In this document: piece by piece, positions 7,238 to 13,983 of the stretch
Layout of the letters: each line of letters opens with the position of its first letter
Numbering within the stretch: the stretch's first letter is position 1
IMG/VR virus record: IMGVR_UViG_3300042896_000307
Span: 1-35,687 of that record
Source: a virus
Length of the DNA stretch: 35,687 nt
Direction: 5' to 3' (one strand)
Notes under the pieces: model-generated
The model's input: the letters and a program-made list of their open reading frames with translations, nothing else
What the model was told of the DNA's origin: nothing
Database searches by the model: none
Made by a program: the position numbers and the translations under genes

Positions 7238-7787
7238 ATAACCAAACTAAAAACATTGCCCCACCAACACACCAGGCTGCTATTTTACCTCTTCTTTGCT
7301 GATTTGTTTCTTGCTTACTAATCACTAACAACGTACTATCGGTTACGTTTTCCGCTTTGTAGTTGGTAATCAAACTATCCTTAATAGTACTTCCATCAGC
7401 GCAAAGTTGAAACGCAGTAAATAATGCTGCATAACTACTGTCCTTTACATTAATTATTTCATCGCATAGAACAAACACAGTATCGCACTCTTTTGGAAGA
7501 GTTTGGCGCAGTTTCTTCATCAAAGCTATGTTAGTGTTGGTTAAAGATATTTCACGTTGTCTAATGCTATCTTTTGCATTGTTCGCAACCTGCAATCTCC
7601 GGTTGACATTCTCAAGTTGATTAAGTAGAATTGCCTGTTCATTGCCAAATTGTTTTTTCATTAGTTCGGCTTCTAATTTGTAGTCAAATGGGATAGGCTT
7701 TGGGTTGTCTTTGGCGCATTTGTTTAAGCCAATAATTAGCAGTAAACATAGGACTGCAAAGGTTATAATTTGGTGGTGTGGTTTCAT
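7221..7787 (-). CDS. Membrane-anchored coiled-coil protein (spanin candidate)
   Basis: A 188-residue protein. I chose the ATG at 7787 (start MKPHHQIITF), 4 bp after the upstream stop, over an upstream ATG at 7850. It has an N-terminal membrane segment ('IITFAVLCLLLIIGL'), a long charged helical region likely to form a coiled coil ('LLNQLENVNRRLQVANNAK'), and a C-terminal hydrophobic segment ('WCVGGAMFLVWLFVGL'). An N-terminal anchor plus periplasmic coiled coil in a lysis cassette suggests an inner-membrane or unimolecular spanin that fuses the inner and outer membranes. The second membrane segment fits a u-spanin-like layout less cleanly because no lipobox is visible. It is the last gene of the leftward lysis block. 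Confidence 0.55.
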   Translation of the reverse strand: MKPHHQIITFAVLCLLLIIGLNKCAKDNPKPIPFDYKLEAELMKKQFGNEQAILLNQLENVNRRLQVANNAKDSIRQREISLTNTNIALMKKLRQTLPKECDTVFVLCDEIINVKDSSYAALFTAFQLCADGSTIKDSLITNYKAENVTDSTLLVISKQETNQQRRGKIAAWCVGGAMFLVWLFVGLK

Positions 7788-7791
7788 ATTG

Positions 7792-8094
7792 TTATTGTTT
7801 ATACCATTTATTAAGCCAATCAATAAACGCTTCTGGTGTATTGACATCAACTTTAGTGTTATCTTTAAGCGTTATTATTTTATCTACGTTATCATAAAGC
7901 CACCATTGCACATCATTAAGAACCTTTTCAAAGTCATTTTCATTTTCGGTAAACATTATAGAAATGCTTTCTTCAAGCAAATTAATACCGTTTTCATAAT
8001 CAAATAAATCTACACCCAAAGCCTTTAGCTTATCGTATGTTTCATGAATTTCTTTAATTCGTTTAAGTGTTCTTACTGCAAATTCTTTTTTCAT
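7792..8094 (-). CDS. Hypothetical protein of the lysis block
   Basis: A 100-residue protein starting at the ATG at 8094 (MKKEFAVRTLKR); an ATG 18 bp upstream is less likely because it would reach further towards the preceding gene. The N-terminal half is helical with many Lys and Glu, and the C-terminal half contains 'NDVQWWLYDNVDKI' and 'PEAFIDWLNKWYKQ', rich in Trp and acidic residues. No membrane segment or signal is seen. I do not recognise a family. It lies between the spanin candidate and a holin candidate, so it may be a lysis accessory protein or just a passenger. Confidence 0.6.
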   Translation of the reverse strand: MKKEFAVRTLKRIKEIHETYDKLKALGVDLFDYENGINLLEESISIMFTENENDFEKVLNDVQWWLYDNVDKIITLKDNTKVDVNTPEAFIDWLNKWYKQ

Positions 8095-8105
8095 ATTATT
8101 TATTT

Positions 8106-8360
8106 TTAGCACCCATCACCATCAATAACCGCAGTTCTAATAGGTTTTTCGGTTGTGAATTTGGTTAAGAATTTAGTATTAATTAATAAGAACGTAGCAG
8201 CCAATCCACCCCAAAAGGCTTGCTTTAAAGTGATTAATCCTTGCGTTTCTGCGAGTGCTAAACTTGTTTGAATAAATGGCAGCAAAACGTAAATTAAATA
8301 GTCTGCAATCTTTTTTAGTTGCTTGTTGTCGGGGCTGCGGTATTTCTGTTTTAGATTCAT
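8106..8360 (-). CDS. Holin candidate
   Basis: An 84-residue protein with a basic N-terminus (MNLKQKYRSPDNKQLKK), a first hydrophobic helix ('YLIYVLLPFIQTSLALA'), a short linker and a second helix ('AFWGGLAATFLLINTKFL'), then a polar C-terminus. This two-helix plan and length fit a class II holin that forms holes in the inner membrane so the endolysin can reach the peptidoglycan. It sits in the same leftward block as the M15 endolysin gene, which makes it the best holin candidate of the several small membrane proteins in this genome. Confidence 0.65.
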   Translation of the reverse strand: MNLKQKYRSPDNKQLKKIADYLIYVLLPFIQTSLALAETQGLITLKQAFWGGLAATFLLINTKFLTKFTTEKPIRTAVIDGDGC

Positions 8361-8374
8361 AGTTGTTTTGATGT

Positions 8375-8584
8375 TTATTCGTTAGCTTCAACAATGTCAA
8401 TAGTTATAAATGATTCTTTATCCAAGTAACGCCCATTATTGTATTGATGTAAAAAAATAATTTGTTCTTCTTTTGTCATCTTTTTGCTAACTTTAAAAAA
8501 TCCAGTGCTTAAAGTAGAATCGTTTTGCTTACTGGTTATTTTAAATCTATAACGATAATTCGATTTTAATTCTTCTTGCATCAT
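8375..8584 (-). CDS. Small hypothetical protein
   Basis: A 69-residue protein; two adjacent ATGs (8584 and 8581) could serve as the start. It is soluble, with a basic N-terminal half ('NYRYRFKITSKQND') and an acidic C-terminus ('FITIDIVEANE'). The strand/helix/strand feel suggests a small compact domain. No known family recognised. It lies one base downstream of the next gene in the leftward block and is probably cotranscribed with the lysis genes. Confidence 0.6.
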   Translation of the reverse strand: MMQEELKSNYRYRFKITSKQNDSTLSTGFFKVSKKMTKEEQIIFLHQYNNGRYLDKESFITIDIVEANE

Positions 8585-8585
8585 A

Positions 8586-8771
8586 TCAATTAATTATTTC
8601 CCACTCAAATTTACCTTTTAAATTCCATTCCAACAAGGGCATAATTAAATCATTTTTATCTTTCCTCCTAAAATAAACGTGGTCAATCTTTCGACCTCCG
8701 ATGACAATGAAATCTATTTTGCTAAAGGTTATAACCTCCTTGCCATTCGTGTAGCGTGTTCCTCTTGTCAT
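8586..8771 (-). CDS. Small hypothetical protein
   Basis: A 61-residue protein whose ATG overlaps the endolysin stop codon (ATGA), which indicates translational coupling. It is basic and beta-rich ('VITFSKIDFIVIGG', 'IDHVYFRRKDKND'), without a membrane segment or cysteines. I do not recognise it. Its tight coupling to the endolysin gene may mean a shared function in lysis or simply compact packing. Confidence 0.6.
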   Translation of the reverse strand: MTRGTRYTNGKEVITFSKIDFIVIGGRKIDHVYFRRKDKNDLIMPLLEWNLKGKFEWEIIN

Positions 8772-9265
8772 ACGATGGTCATTTTCCAGTTGGTAAGCTC
8801 GTAGTGAGGCATATCGCTTATGGTCCTAAAGTTGCCACCCCAAGTTAGCTTGTTAGATACCGATTGCAGTAGTTCCCAAAACTCTTTGAAATGCTTTGCA
8901 GAATAGTCAAGTTCACGTTTACCAACTTTCACAAAGGCAATATCGAAAGCACGAGATGGGTAGTAGTTATGGGCTGACTGGCCCGCTCTTGCAAGTGATA
9001 CTTTTGGCCTTTTACGATAATAAACTTCTTGCATTGCATTGTTTCTATAAGTGCATACAATAATAACGTGAACATCGTTGTGTGTAGCGTTAAACTGCGC
9101 TTCTGCTTTCTTGTAAGCGTTGGCTAATGTTGGGTGTAGGTCTTCGATTAATCTCGATTCGTACGGCTTGGTTTCATCTTTTAGTTTCATATTATTATTT
9201 TTTAAATTACAATAGCATTCGTGTATTTGATTCGAGCCATAACACGCACAACTATTTGGTTTCAT
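8768..9265 (-). CDS. Endolysin, peptidase M15 family (L-Ala-D-Glu / D-Ala type)
   Basis: A zinc peptidase that would cut peptide cross-bridges or stems in peptidoglycan at the end of infection. The motif 'SAHNYYPSRAFDIAF' supplies the first zinc ligands (His and Asp, in the S-x-H-x8-D pattern) and 'DMPHYEL' the last His, as in T5-type and Ply500-type endolysins. The longest reading is 165 residues and starts 3 bp after the preceding stop. An internal ATG at 9190 gives 140 residues, matches the start of the enzyme domain and has an A-rich leader. The optional 25-residue extension contains four cysteines ('CACYGSNQIHECYC'), no signal peptide, and is unusual. The enzyme call is firm; the start is not. 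Confidence 0.88.
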   Translation of the reverse strand: MKPNSCACYGSNQIHECYCNLKNNNMKLKDETKPYESRLIEDLHPTLANAYKKAEAQFNATHNDVHVIIVCTYRNNAMQEVYYRKRPKVSLARAGQSAHNYYPSRAFDIAFVKVGKRELDYSAKHFKEFWELLQSVSNKLTWGGNFRTISDMPHYELTNWKMTIV

Positions 9266-9268
9266 ATT

Positions 9269-9685
9269 TTAATAAATCCTTAAATTCATTATCTCAATAT
9301 CAAAAGGCACTTGCACACCCTCCACACCATCTTTCTCTGCGTAAGGATATAACATATACCCAATAGGAAAAGAACACTTTGGCGCAACTCTAAACGCATA
9401 ACCATCGTTAGCCTTACATTCGATGTAATAACCCCAATGTAAACGAACTTTAACGAGCTCACCGATTTGGTATCTGCCTAACCGTTGTATTATACGTTGC
9501 CCTTTAATATAGGCATAGAAATACAACACACAATAGTTTTCCTCTTTGCGAATGCCAAGCCTAATGCTATTCCAATGATGCCAACCGCGTGAAAAGCCGA
9601 TGACCTTTTGCACCCCATCGGACTTGTCGATGTCTGGCACAATAAATTCGCAGGATAGATTGGTGGGTTTATATAGCAGTTTCAT
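9269..9685 (-). CDS. Hypothetical beta-rich protein of the lysis block
   Basis: A 138-residue protein. I chose the ATG at 9685 because it overlaps the upstream stop (ATGA); a start at 9745 would run into the preceding gene. The sequence is rich in aromatic and beta-branched residues ('GFSRGWHHWNSIRLGI', 'YCVLYFYAYIKGQRIIQRLG', 'VRLHWGYYIECKAND'), suggesting a beta-sandwich such as a concanavalin-like fold. No catalytic motif is visible. Between the endolysin and a small membrane protein, it could bind cell-wall or outer-membrane sugars, but that is speculation. Confidence 0.6.
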   Translation of the reverse strand: MKLLYKPTNLSCEFIVPDIDKSDGVQKVIGFSRGWHHWNSIRLGIRKEENYCVLYFYAYIKGQRIIQRLGRYQIGELVKVRLHWGYYIECKANDGYAFRVAPKCSFPIGYMLYPYAEKDGVEGVQVPFDIEIMNLRIY

Positions 9686-9873
9686 TTCTTCATCCATTGT
9701 TGCATAAAACCTGCACCGCACACCGCACTGGTTAACGAGGCGCAAAATGATATGCTAAAGGTAAGCAACTCGGAATTTCCAAAGAAAACCCCAGTCATTG
9801 CGAATTTAACTGCCCAAAAAGACATAAATAGGGCTGATATAGCCCATAAAATTAAGGATGGTTTTGTTTTCAT
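9682..9873 (-). CDS. Small two-helix membrane protein
   Basis: A 63-residue protein with a basic N-terminus (MKTKPS), a first hydrophobic helix ('LILWAISALFMSFWAVKFA'), a Gly/Asn turn and a second helix ('SISFCASLTSAVCGAGF') ending 'MQQWMKK'. This is compatible with a holin or antiholin. It is the second gene of the leftward block, 3 bp after the first, and is coupled to the next gene by ATGA. With the other small membrane proteins it makes the lysis control of this phage look layered. Confidence 0.6.
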   Translation of the reverse strand: MKTKPSLILWAISALFMSFWAVKFAMTGVFFGNSELLTFSISFCASLTSAVCGAGFMQQWMKK

Positions 9874-9876
9874 AGT

Positions 9877-10050
9877 TTAAAAATTTTCGGGATCTAATTC
9901 TTCGTTTAAAAGTTGTTCTAATTTAGGGCTTAAATGTACTGATGTTTTTCCATTAGTAATGTCCGTTAATACCCAACCGCCTTTAATGTTGTTTTCGCGG
10001 TCATCATTTTCGTAATCGAAATGCAATGTTAATGTTAGTGTTGTTGTCAT
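9877..10050 (-). CDS. Small hypothetical protein, first gene of the leftward block
   Basis: A 57-residue acidic protein. The ATG at 10050 follows the promoter by about 20 bp; the longer reading from 10098 would begin upstream of the promoter. Features are a Thr/Leu-rich strand ('TTTLTLTLHFDYEND') and an acidic C-terminus ('QLLNEELDPENF'). No family recognised. As the promoter-proximal gene of the lysis block it could be a regulator, but nothing in the sequence shows this. Confidence 0.6.
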   Translation of the reverse strand: MTTTLTLTLHFDYENDDRENNIKGGWVLTDITNGKTSVHLSPKLEQLLNEELDPENF

Positions 10051-10071
10051 GTTATTAGTTTTAAATTTTGG

Positions 10072-10102
10072 CAAATATAAAATAAAAATAATTAGCAAAC
10101 AA
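10072..10102 (-). promoter_or_regulatory. Leftward promoter of the lysis block (TATATTTG)
   Basis: On the minus strand TATATTTG occupies plus positions 10072..10079, with TTG 20 bp upstream at 10100..10102. This fits the Bacteroidota promoter consensus and gives a leader of roughly 15-20 nt before the ATG at 10050. The rightward promoter at 10127 diverges from it. Confidence 0.75.
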
Positions 10103-10105
10103 TTT

Positions 10106-10119
10106 TATTTTTAAAAATA
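10106..10119. promoter_or_regulatory. AT-rich palindrome between divergent promoters
   Basis: TATTTTTAAAAATA is a perfect 14-bp palindrome midway between the leftward (10072..10079) and rightward (10127..10134) -7 boxes. It could be an operator or a bent-DNA site. AT-rich palindromes are frequent by chance, so support is weak. Confidence 0.3.
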
Positions 10120-10126
10120 TTATTAG

Positions 10127-10134
10127 TAGGTTTG
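10127..10134 (+). promoter_or_regulatory. Rightward promoter of the early block (TAGGTTTG)
   Basis: TAGGTTTG matches the TAnnTTTG -7 box and lies 23 bp before the ATG at 10158. The upstream TTG element is not clear at the usual distance; the region is T-rich. It probably drives the first early genes. Confidence 0.6.
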
Positions 10135-10157
10135 CCGAAACTTTTAAAACTAACAAA

Positions 10158-10319
10158 ATGAAACAACTTATCCAACGCTTACTTTTCGGTTACCGAAACA
10201 ACCCCGATGCCTACACTCCTAAAGGTGGCGCAAAATTAACGTACAAAGGTGGCAACGCAGAGGCCATACATTCAGCACTTGTATTAATGCAATATCAAAT
10301 TCGCAATGCAAAAGATTAA
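10158..10319 (+). CDS. Small early protein
   Basis: A 53-residue basic protein beginning 'MKQLIQRLLFGYRNNPDAY', with a Gly/Lys-rich middle ('PKGGAKLTYKGG') and a helical C-terminus. It is the first gene after the rightward promoter, has an A-rich leader ('aactaacaaaATG') and overlaps the next gene by 14 bp. No family recognised. Small, basic, promoter-proximal early proteins in phages often inhibit or redirect host functions, but nothing here shows a target. Confidence 0.6.
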   Translation: MKQLIQRLLFGYRNNPDAYTPKGGAKLTYKGGNAEAIHSALVLMQYQIRNAKD

Positions 10320-10671
10320 AAACAAACGCAAATTAGGCAGAGCAATATGTGATAGTTACATTCACGTTCCAAAACCTGCAACAATAACGCAACAACATTG
10401 GGATGTGTGGCTAAAATACAATAGTGGTCTAACATCAGTTGAATGTGCTATGGTCTTTGGCATCAAAGTACACGAAATAACCAGTATTATATCTGGTATT
10501 GTGGAAAGGCTAAAAAACAAAAGCAAGTTAGCAGAAGACTGGAGCGAAGATTTTTCAACTGTTGAGGCAGCAATGGATTTCAAACAACGTATTGCCAATA
10601 ACATTTATATGGCCATAAGGAAAGCGAAAAAAAAGAATACAAATCAGTTATTAATAATGTCAGAAGTATAA
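10306..10671 (+). CDS. Early protein with a helix-turn-helix-like segment
   Basis: A 121-residue basic protein. The segment 'SGLTSVECAMVFGIKVHEI' followed by a helix resembles the helix-turn-helix of sigma-factor region 4 and LuxR-type regulators (small residue, turn, recognition helix), suggesting DNA binding. The C-terminal third is helical and very basic ('AIRKAKKKN'). It is cotranscribed with the preceding small gene and lies 29 bp before the SF2 helicase gene. It may be a transcription regulator of the early block. The HTH reading is by eye only. Confidence 0.55.
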   Translation: MQKIKNKRKLGRAICDSYIHVPKPATITQQHWDVWLKYNSGLTSVECAMVFGIKVHEITSIISGIVERLKNKSKLAEDWSEDFSTVEAAMDFKQRIANNIYMAIRKAKKKNTNQLLIMSEV

Positions 10672-10698
10672 ACTAAAACTAAACTAAAACTAAACTAA
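10671..10698 (+). repeat. 11-bp tandem repeat before the helicase gene
   Basis: The unit AACTAAAACTA occurs twice in tandem plus a partial third copy (AACTAA), ending directly before the helicase ATG at 10701. It is A-rich and unstructured, so it probably keeps the ribosome-binding region open, as A-rich leaders do elsewhere in this genome. The exact repetition may be replication slippage. Confidence 0.65.
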
Positions 10699-10700
10699 CA

Positions 10701-12080
10701 ATGAAAACAGATTACGAGTACTTAGATTTTTTAGAACGAAAGCGGCACTCAATTGGCGACTTTGGTTTTGAAGCAAATTATATTCCTGACATTGCATTTG
10801 ACTTTCAAAAGTACACAATTGAAAAGTCAGTGCGCAAAGGCCGTATAGCTAACTTTTTAGATACTGGATTAGGCAAAACATTAATTCAATTGTCTATCGC
10901 AAACAACGTAGTAAAACACACTAATAAAAAGGTGTTAATACTTACACCTTTGGCAGTTGCATTTCAATTTATTTTAGAAGCTAATAAATTAGGTATTGAT
11001 GACATTGAATATTCTAAGGAGGGCAAACACACTAAAAAAATAGTAATATGCAATTACGAGCGTTTGCATTTATTTGATGAAAATGATTTTGTTGGTGTTA
11101 TACTTGATGAAAGTTCTATTCTTAAAAACTTTGATGGAAAAATAAAAGGTAAAATAACCGCGTTTGTAAAAAAAATACCTTATAGATTTTTATCAACTGC
11201 AACACCCAGCCCTAACGATTTTATTGAATTGGGAACAAGCAGCGAGGCTTTGGGCTATATGGGTTACATGGATATGCTGACAAAGTTCTTTAAAAATAAT
11301 CAAAATTCAGTTGATAGCAATAATAGAAATATTGGCGAAAAATTCTATTTAAAGCCACATGCTGAAAAAGATTTTTTTGCATGGGTTAATCAATGGTCTA
11401 TAATGTGTAAGATGCCATCCGATTTAGGATTTTCAAATGATCGTTATATTTTACCTAAATTAATTACACCGACACACGTTGTAGAAAATCAATCAATGTT
11501 TGATGTTAACGGTCAAATAACAATGTTTACACCCATTGCAAAATCAATGACTGAGGTAAGACTTGAGCAAAAGCAAACAGAAGAAAAAAGGTGCGAAAAG
11601 GCCATTCAATTGGCTGCAAATAAAGTTTCTGTTTATTGGTGCAATACCAACAATGAGAGTAGATTGTTGCGCGAAAATGACAAAGAAGCGGTTGAAATTA
11701 TTGGTAGTCAATCAATAGAAAAAAAAGAAGAAATATTAGTAGCCTTTGCCAATGGCGAAATTAAACGATTAATAACTAAGGCAAAAATGACCTCAATGGG
11801 GTTGAACTGGCAGCATTGCAACCATTCTGTATTTTTTCCTACATGGTCTTATGAACAAATGTACCAAGCATTTCGCAGGTTTTGGAGGTTTGGACAAACT
11901 AAAGATGTTACTATTGACATGGTAATTTCTGACGGGCAAACTAGAGTAATAGAAGCATTGCAACAGAAAACAAAAAAGGCAATTGAATTGCACGAAAATT
12001 TAACCAAAAATGTAAATTCAGTATTTACAAATAAAACAAAAGAATTCAATAAACAAATAATAACACCTAACTTTTTATAA
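10701..12080 (+). CDS. SF2 (SNF2-like) DNA helicase/translocase
   Basis: A 459-residue ATPase with the motifs of superfamily 2. Walker A is 'DTGLGKT' (54-60), motif II 'LDESS' (DESS at 136-139, in place of DEAH), motif III 'STATPSPND' (165-173), and motif VI 'QAFRRFWRFGQ' (around 390), the arginine-rich signature of SNF2-type proteins. There is no nuclease domain. The gene ends 3 bp before a beta-class DNA methyltransferase gene, and the two look like a functional pair. SNF2-type translocases coupled to methyltransferases are known from defence systems such as DISARM and from phage modification modules. Here a role in DNA modification, anti-restriction or replication is possible. The enzyme class is firm; the role is inferred. 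Confidence 0.88.
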   Translation: MKTDYEYLDFLERKRHSIGDFGFEANYIPDIAFDFQKYTIEKSVRKGRIANFLDTGLGKTLIQLSIANNVVKHTNKKVLILTPLAVAFQFILEANKLGIDDIEYSKEGKHTKKIVICNYERLHLFDENDFVGVILDESSILKNFDGKIKGKITAFVKKIPYRFLSTATPSPNDFIELGTSSEALGYMGYMDMLTKFFKNNQNSVDSNNRNIGEKFYLKPHAEKDFFAWVNQWSIMCKMPSDLGFSNDRYILPKLITPTHVVENQSMFDVNGQITMFTPIAKSMTEVRLEQKQTEEKRCEKAIQLAANKVSVYWCNTNNESRLLRENDKEAVEIIGSQSIEKKEEILVAFANGEIKRLITKAKMTSMGLNWQHCNHSVFFPTWSYEQMYQAFRRFWRFGQTKDVTIDMVISDGQTRVIEALQQKTKKAIELHENLTKNVNSVFTNKTKEFNKQIITPNFL

Positions 12081-12083
12081 CCT

Positions 12084-13106
12084 ATGGAAAATCAAGTAAA
12101 AGACCAATTAATAACAGAACGTTATGCAATTTACAACAGCGATTGCATGTTAGTTATGCCAACAATACCAAATGAAAGTATTGATTTGAGCGTTTATAGT
12201 CCCCCGTTTGCAGGGCTTTATAATTACTCAAGTAGCGAACATGATTTTAGCAACTGTGAAAACAAAGAACAATTTTTATTGCAATACGAATTTTTAATTA
12301 AAGAAATTGCAAGGGTTACAAAAGCGGGCCGAATAAGCGCGGTACATGTTACAGATGTATTTGATAATACTTGCCGACTTTGGGATTTTCCACATGAAGT
12401 AATTAAATTGCATGAAAAATATGGTTTTGAATATCGCAATAGAATTACAATTTGGAAAGAGCCTTTAAAAGTTCGTATGCGTACAATGGTGCAAAGTTTG
12501 ATGCATAAGTTTATTGTTGAAGATTCAACAAAATGTTTTACAGCTATGCCTGATTACGTTTTAGTATTTACTAAAAAAGGAGAAAACAAAGTTCCAGTAA
12601 CCCATCAATTTGGAATTAACCATTATGCTGGCGAAGTTCCAATTTTGCCAAATATTTTAAGAGCATGGAACAATGCAAATAATTCAGACTTAAACGAAGT
12701 TGAATTGTGGGAACACTTAAATAGTGTAAATGAAGCGGGTAAAATAACAAAGCTAAATCATTATATTTGGCAACGTTACGCATCAAGTGTTTGGGATGAT
12801 ATAAGAATTGATAATGTTTTACCGTTTAGAGATTCAAAAGAAGAAGATGATGAAAAGCACGTTCACCCGTTGCAATTAGATGTAATTGATAGAATAGTTG
12901 AATTATATAGTAATCCGAATGAAGTTGTGTTAACTCCATTTATGGGTGTAGGTAGTGAAGTATTTAGCCCCGTTTCGATGGGTAGAAAAGCCATAGGAAT
13001 AGAGTTAAAAGACAGTTACTATAAACAAGCCACATTGAATTTAAAAGAGGCTGAGAAACGATTTAACGAAAACAATAAAATAACCCAGTCAACAATCCAA
13101 TTCTAA
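12084..13106 (+). CDS. DNA amino-methyltransferase (N6-adenine or N4-cytosine, beta class)
   Basis: A 340-residue S-adenosylmethionine-dependent enzyme. The catalytic motif IV is 'SPPF' (39-42) near the N-terminus, and the cofactor motif I 'FMGVG' (286-290), followed by 'GRKAIGIEL', is near the C-terminus. The order IV before I defines the beta class. The long middle region is probably the target-recognition domain. SPPF, rather than DPPY, does not decide between adenine and cytosine as target. The gene begins 3 bp after the SF2 helicase gene and no restriction nuclease is adjacent, so it probably protects phage DNA or acts jointly with the helicase. Confidence 0.9.
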   Translation: MENQVKDQLITERYAIYNSDCMLVMPTIPNESIDLSVYSPPFAGLYNYSSSEHDFSNCENKEQFLLQYEFLIKEIARVTKAGRISAVHVTDVFDNTCRLWDFPHEVIKLHEKYGFEYRNRITIWKEPLKVRMRTMVQSLMHKFIVEDSTKCFTAMPDYVLVFTKKGENKVPVTHQFGINHYAGEVPILPNILRAWNNANNSDLNEVELWEHLNSVNEAGKITKLNHYIWQRYASSVWDDIRIDNVLPFRDSKEEDDEKHVHPLQLDVIDRIVELYSNPNEVVLTPFMGVGSEVFSPVSMGRKAIGIELKDSYYKQATLNLKEAEKRFNENNKITQSTIQF

Positions 13107-13110
13107 CCCT

Positions 13111-13359
13111 ATGAACATAACCGCAGAACAACCCCGAATCAAACCAAGCAAAGAGCAACTAAAACAAGAATACAAACAGATGTTAGCATTGGTTGAGCAT
13201 AATGGATCAAGACCAGCGAAATGCAACCCGATAACCGAAGCGGCTAAACAATTTGGCTACACTCGGCCCGGAATAGCCAGACTTATGAATGGCAAAGTTG
13301 ACCGTTGGAAGCCACAACATTTCATGATTTATGATTTTCTTAAAGCATATTTAACATAA
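13111..13359 (+). CDS. HTH DNA-binding protein (putative)
   Basis: An 82-residue basic protein beginning 4 bp after the methyltransferase stop. The segment 'EAAKQFGYTRPGIARLMNG' fits a helix-turn-helix of the Cro/MerR type, with Ala and Gly at the expected small-residue positions, and is followed by a basic 'KVDRWKPQHF'. It is likely a small transcription regulator closing the helicase/methyltransferase operon. Because it is the last gene of the operon it may be autoregulatory. The next transcription unit starts at the promoter at 13408. Confidence 0.6.
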   Translation: MNITAEQPRIKPSKEQLKQEYKQMLALVEHNGSRPAKCNPITEAAKQFGYTRPGIARLMNGKVDRWKPQHFMIYDFLKAYLT

Positions 13360-13407
13360 ATTAACACTTTAGTTGAAAATATTATTTTGAGGTAATGAAT
13401 TTAAGTG

Positions 13408-13415
13408 TACATTTG
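13408..13415 (+). promoter_or_regulatory. Promoter (TACATTTG)
   Basis: TACATTTG with TTG 18 bp upstream (13387..13389). It drives the small gene at 13453 and probably the genes up to the SSB-like protein. The roughly 30-nt leader is almost free of G and T, the usual unstructured Bacteroidota leader. Confidence 0.75.
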
Positions 13416-13452
13416 CATCAACAAAAACAACAACAACTAAAAACAAAACAAA

Positions 13453-13620
13453 ATGAAAAATTTAAGCAACGAAACAAAAACACAAACTGCAATTCAAATG
13501 GTAATTATGGATGCAATCGAAAAAGGACATACAAACGCAAATGAATTAATTGAATATATGAAATCAGAAGTTTTTGAAAAAGCAGTTAAAAATTATATTT
13601 CAATGTTCAATGAAGCCTAA
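13453..13620 (+). CDS. Small hypothetical protein
   Basis: A 55-residue protein, short but well supported by its promoter, A-rich leader and codon use. It reads as two or three helices ('TQTAIQMVIMDAIEKGHT', 'ANELIEYMKSEVFEKAV') and ends 'SMFNEA'. No family recognised. It is separated from the next gene by the G5/C5 hairpin at 13638..13654, so it may be made at a different level. Confidence 0.6.
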   Translation: MKNLSNETKTQTAIQMVIMDAIEKGHTNANELIEYMKSEVFEKAVKNYISMFNEA

Positions 13621-13637
13621 AAATAAAACAAATCAAA

Positions 13638-13654
13638 GGGGGCTAAACACCCCC
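13638..13654 (+). terminator. G5/C5 hairpin
   Basis: GGGGG (13638..13642) pairs with CCCCC (13650..13654) around a 7-base loop (CTAAACA). There is no U tract after it, so it is more likely an mRNA-stabilising or partial pausing hairpin between two small genes than a full terminator. Confidence 0.45.
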
Positions 13655-13683
13655 AATTACAAACCTAATAAAAACAAACTAAC

Positions 13684-13974
13684 ATGAACACAATCAACAT
13701 CATCACAAAAGTATCAACGCTAACAACGTGGCAAATCGAAAATTCTAAAGAGCGCATCGAATACGAATCAGACAATGAAACGTTTTACGTATGGAATAAA
13801 GACAACGAGATAACTGCATCTATTGACCGTAAAGATGCATTCTGGACAATGCAACTATGTGACCTTGCAGTTAGCAATGACAAGCACGAAATCACCTTGC
13901 AATTTAACGATTACATTCCGCACACCTCATTTCTTTCAATGGTATTAACAGATTTTTTACACAAAAACAAATAA
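13684..13974 (+). CDS. Hypothetical protein
   Basis: A 96-residue protein with alternating polar and beta-branched residues ('ERIEYESDNETFYVWNKDN', 'KHEITLQFNDYIPHTS') and a helical C-terminus ending 'DFLHKNK'. No family recognised. It lies 9 bp upstream of the SSB-like gene with an A-rich spacer and is presumably cotranscribed, so a role near DNA replication or recombination is possible but unsupported by any motif. Confidence 0.6.
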   Translation: MNTINIITKVSTLTTWQIENSKERIEYESDNETFYVWNKDNEITASIDRKDAFWTMQLCDLAVSNDKHEITLQFNDYIPHTSFLSMVLTDFLHKNK

Positions 13975-13983
13975 ATAAACAAA

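Noticed and set aside
10671-10698. Iteron origin before the helicase gene
   Set aside because: Only 2.5 short A-rich units occur in a ribosome-binding leader, with no AT-rich unwinding region or initiator gene adjacent.
10701-13359. A full restriction-modification or BREX/DISARM defence system
   Set aside because: Only helicase, methyltransferase and a small HTH gene are present; no nuclease, phospholipase D or BREX core genes are encoded.
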